Positions 62,340-64,000 of a stretch of 64,000 nt of DNA are shown piece by piece. Both the position numbers and the translations under genes were made by a program. The DNA comes from Bog-473 sp963779735 (lineage in GTDB: Bacteria; Actinomycetota; Acidimicrobiia; Acidimicrobiales; RAAP-2): assembly GCA_963779735.1 (NCBI GenBank), contig CAVZZJ010000009.1, positions 239,992-303,991 of the forward strand, read 5' to 3'. The notes beneath the pieces are model-generated. The model made no database searches. It was not told the origin of the DNA and saw only the letters and a list, made by a program, of their open reading frames with translations. Each line of letters opens with the position of its first letter. Within the stretch, counting starts at the first letter, position 1.

Positions 62340-64000
62340 CCATCCGATCCTGATTCCAATCGGCCACTAGGGCGGTCGGAACATGATGGAGTGTCGCGTT
62401 GCACTGTTGAGTTGACCAACGCCACCAGACGACTCCTTGTTGGCATCAAAAATGACCTGGTCGTCCGATTGAGGGACGTGAGGAAGCGCCGAGGCGGTGA
62501 TGTTCTTGTCCTCGACAACGCCTCGTCTCAGGTGGTCAATGGCAACGAGCGAAGCTTGGCGAAAGCATCAGCCAGTGCGGCGGCCCAGGGCCATTCGCGC
62601 TGGAGAGCCAGCGTCGTCTTGCGTGAGGTGGTGCTGAGCCGCCCCGCCGTATGCAAAAGGGAGTAGCGCAGTCGCTTGGGTTCGACCTTGGCCAGTTCGC
62701 CCTCGAGTACCAGGCCCTGGGTGAAGGCGATGAGGTCCTGGGCCAGGCATATCAGCTCGACCCAGCAGGCGTTGTTGGCGAAGTCGCCGAAGGGCAGGTT
62801 GCGCAGCCCGGTGTCTTTGGCGCAGCGGATGCGGTCCTCGATTCGGGCGTGGCCGCGGTGGCGGGCCTCGAGGTAGGCGATGTCGGCGTCGGTCGAGTTG
62901 GTGATGAAGACCTGGTGGCGCCAGCCGTTCGGGTCGAAGAGATTGAACTGGGCCCCGTTGTGGGGCTCTTCTCGTCGGACGATGGCCCGGGTGCCCACGG
63001 GCCAAAGCGACAGATCGAGGTTCGTCAGCTCCGCCACCTCGGCCCCGTCGCGGATCTCACAGTCTGCGGTGATGGCCTCGGTCCAGGCCGCCTTTGGAAG
63101 GGCCACTATGGCCAGGCGGACGGCCTTTCGCATCTCAAAGCCGATGGAGAACTCGATGCCCCGCTCGACCAGGGCGTCGACGAATTGATGACTGGCACCG
63201 GCACTGTCGGTGCGGGCCAACATGGCGACCCCGTTGTCGGGGTCGAGACCCAACGGTGAAACGGGCAACTGGGCCAACGCGAGATCGAGCACCTCGACGT
63301 GGTCATCGGCGTTGTGCGGGGCGCGGTTGCCCGCCCGCAGCAAGAGGGCCAACGCCTCGTTGGTGGCATCGAGGAAGCAGGCCAACGGTGAGAAGCCATA
63401 GCCCCCCTTGTAGGTAGGCCCAGCTCCGGTCTTCTCCGAATGGGCCTCGACCAAGGTGGCGTCGAAGTCGAGGATGAGCGGCCCGGTCTTGCGCACCGGG
63501 AACAGCCCGGCATCCCAGGCCCGCTGCCGCGCCTCAGCGCGGGCCGCTCGCATGGCCCCGAGTCGCTCGGCGTCGACAGAATCGACCACCCGGCTGGCCG
63601 TGGGCGTCGACGCCACGGCGCCGAAGAGCGCCGGCTGATCGCGGAGGACCGAAAGGTCGGAGAGACAGTCGCCCCCGTCGGCCAAGGTGAGCGCCACGTC
63701 GAGCAGGACCCGGCCCGGATCGTGACGCCGACTCCGACGCACCGTCGGCGCCAACGCATCGCTGAGGGCGCTGGTCAGGCCCACGAAATCGGCCATCTCG
63801 GCCAGCAGTCGGGTGCCCGCATGGGCGGCGATGCCCTTGCCATCGGCGGTCACTGACAACGACGGACGCGGGTTGGTACGCTTCACCTTGGAAGTGCCCT
63901 TCTCTCGGGGATATTTGTTGCTTCGCAACTTCAAGTTTCCCAGAGATGAAGGGCTTTTCCGCGTCTATCAGACCATGTTCACGCCGGCTTCATGAAACGT
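62328..64000 (-). mobile_element. IS1380-family insertion sequence, probably nearly complete
   Basis: Holds one transposase gene of the IS1380 family. The left end is placed where the methyltransferase loses its conserved reading, near 62328, with ATGTTTCGTTAACC. The window ends at CTTCATGAAACGT, which as reverse complement (ACGTTTCATGAAGC) matches that left end at 10 of 14 positions, so these may be the imperfect terminal repeats. The distance, about 1.67 kb, fits this family. The right flank and target duplication lie outside the window. Confidence 0.6.
62528..63886 (-). CDS. IS1380 family transposase
   Basis: DDE-type transposase of about 452 residues. VKRTNPRPSLSVTADGKGI is the normal start; later LILDFDATLVEAHSEKTGAG (first Asp) and TYKGGYGFSPLACFLD, then VAMLARTDSAGASHQFVDAL (second Asp), HQVFITNSTDADIAYLEARH and RGHARIEDRIRCAKDTGLRN (Glu) are the family blocks. 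GTG at 63886 with AAGGG upstream is used; TTG 63934 is open in frame. A short hairpin GTTGC-TTC-GCAAC lies at 63918-63930 in the leader. It appears intact, so it could be active. Confidence 0.92.
   Translation of the reverse strand: MKRTNPRPSLSVTADGKGIAAHAGTRLLAEMADFVGLTSALSDALAPTVRRSRRHDPGRVLLDVALTLADGGDCLSDLSVLRDQPALFGAVASTPTASRVVDSVDAERLGAMRAARAEARQRAWDAGLFPVRKTGPLILDFDATLVEAHSEKTGAGPTYKGGYGFSPLACFLDATNEALALLLRAGNRAPHNADDHVEVLDLALAQLPVSPLGLDPDNGVAMLARTDSAGASHQFVDALVERGIEFSIGFEMRKAVRLAIVALPKAAWTEAITADCEIRDGAEVAELTNLDLSLWPVGTRAIVRREEPHNGAQFNLFDPNGWRHQVFITNSTDADIAYLEARHRGHARIEDRIRCAKDTGLRNLPFGDFANNACWVELICLAQDLIAFTQGLVLEGELAKVEPKRLRYSLLHTAGRLSTTSRKTTLALQREWPWAAALADAFAKLRSLPLTT

Overview
The window is a high-GC (roughly 68-70%) actinobacterial chromosome segment, most likely from an uncultured or poorly characterised member of the Acidimicrobiia. 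The evidence is indirect. There is a secreted protein built from GYWLVGADGGVFSFGD-type repeats and an RDD protein opening with a PGWWMASDGKWYPP motif. A PIM-type mannosyltransferase, acyltransferase and PIP synthase set is present, with a mycothiol-type (MDMPI_N) enzyme, an F420-type LLM oxidoreductase remnant, and many ATGA/GTGA start-stop overlaps. No rRNA, tRNA or CRISPR array was seen.

Layout. 0-8 kb: RDD protein, FMN reductase, P450, two tandem paralogous solute-binding proteins, DUF1684 and VOC proteins. 8-16.4 kb (minus strand): NfeD/stomatin pair, pdxS-pdxT, M48 protease, HDAC-like deacetylase, then a PimA-like mannosyltransferase, PatA-like acyltransferase and CDP-alcohol phosphotransferase, which look like a phosphatidylinositol-mannoside pathway. 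Five genes between 8.7 and 12.7 kb carry single-base frameshifts, and a 49-base C run sits at 8.08 kb. This stretch probably has sequence errors. 16.5-27 kb (minus): an amidase-like protein, then one tightly overlapped ten-gene operon. Its distal half makes decaprenyl-phospho-arabinose (DPPR synthase, DprE1, DprE2) and includes two phosphodiester-glycosidase (NAGPA-like) proteins. Its proximal half is a membrane redox module (small membrane protein, ApbE, ferric-reductase-like membrane protein, NuoF-like protein, ferredoxin).

27-33 kb: an OmpR-type two-component system separates that operon from a divergent plus-strand redox cluster (ferric-reductase/FNR fusion, FMN-binding protein with a flavinylation motif, second ApbE, heme-type membrane protein). 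The two clusters probably work together in moving electrons across the membrane through covalently bound FMN. 33-41.7 kb: EF-G-like GTPase, YtxH-like protein, GntR-ABC transporter unit, CHAP protein, another 4-helix heme-type membrane protein, and a PadR/membrane-protein pair preceded by a striking 15-bp tandem repeat that cuts into an LLM oxidoreductase remnant. 42-46.3 kb: flavin reductase-like protein, PAS-GAF-PP2C phosphatase and a MEDS/HATPase protein, which look like partner-switching signalling parts.

46.4-52.8 kb: HIT hydrolase and thrS, a Thr/Ser-rich LAFTG surface protein, nitroreductase, DUF302 and DUF998 proteins, and the repeat-containing secreted protein. 53-60.2 kb: GH1 glucosidase behind a LacI-type operator, NDMA-type alcohol dehydrogenase, a small GntR regulator with a clear palindromic operator, two DUF4232 proteins and an ABC exporter. 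60.6-64 kb: MDMPI-type enzyme, a methyltransferase truncated at its 3' end, and an IS1380-family element that probably caused the truncation.
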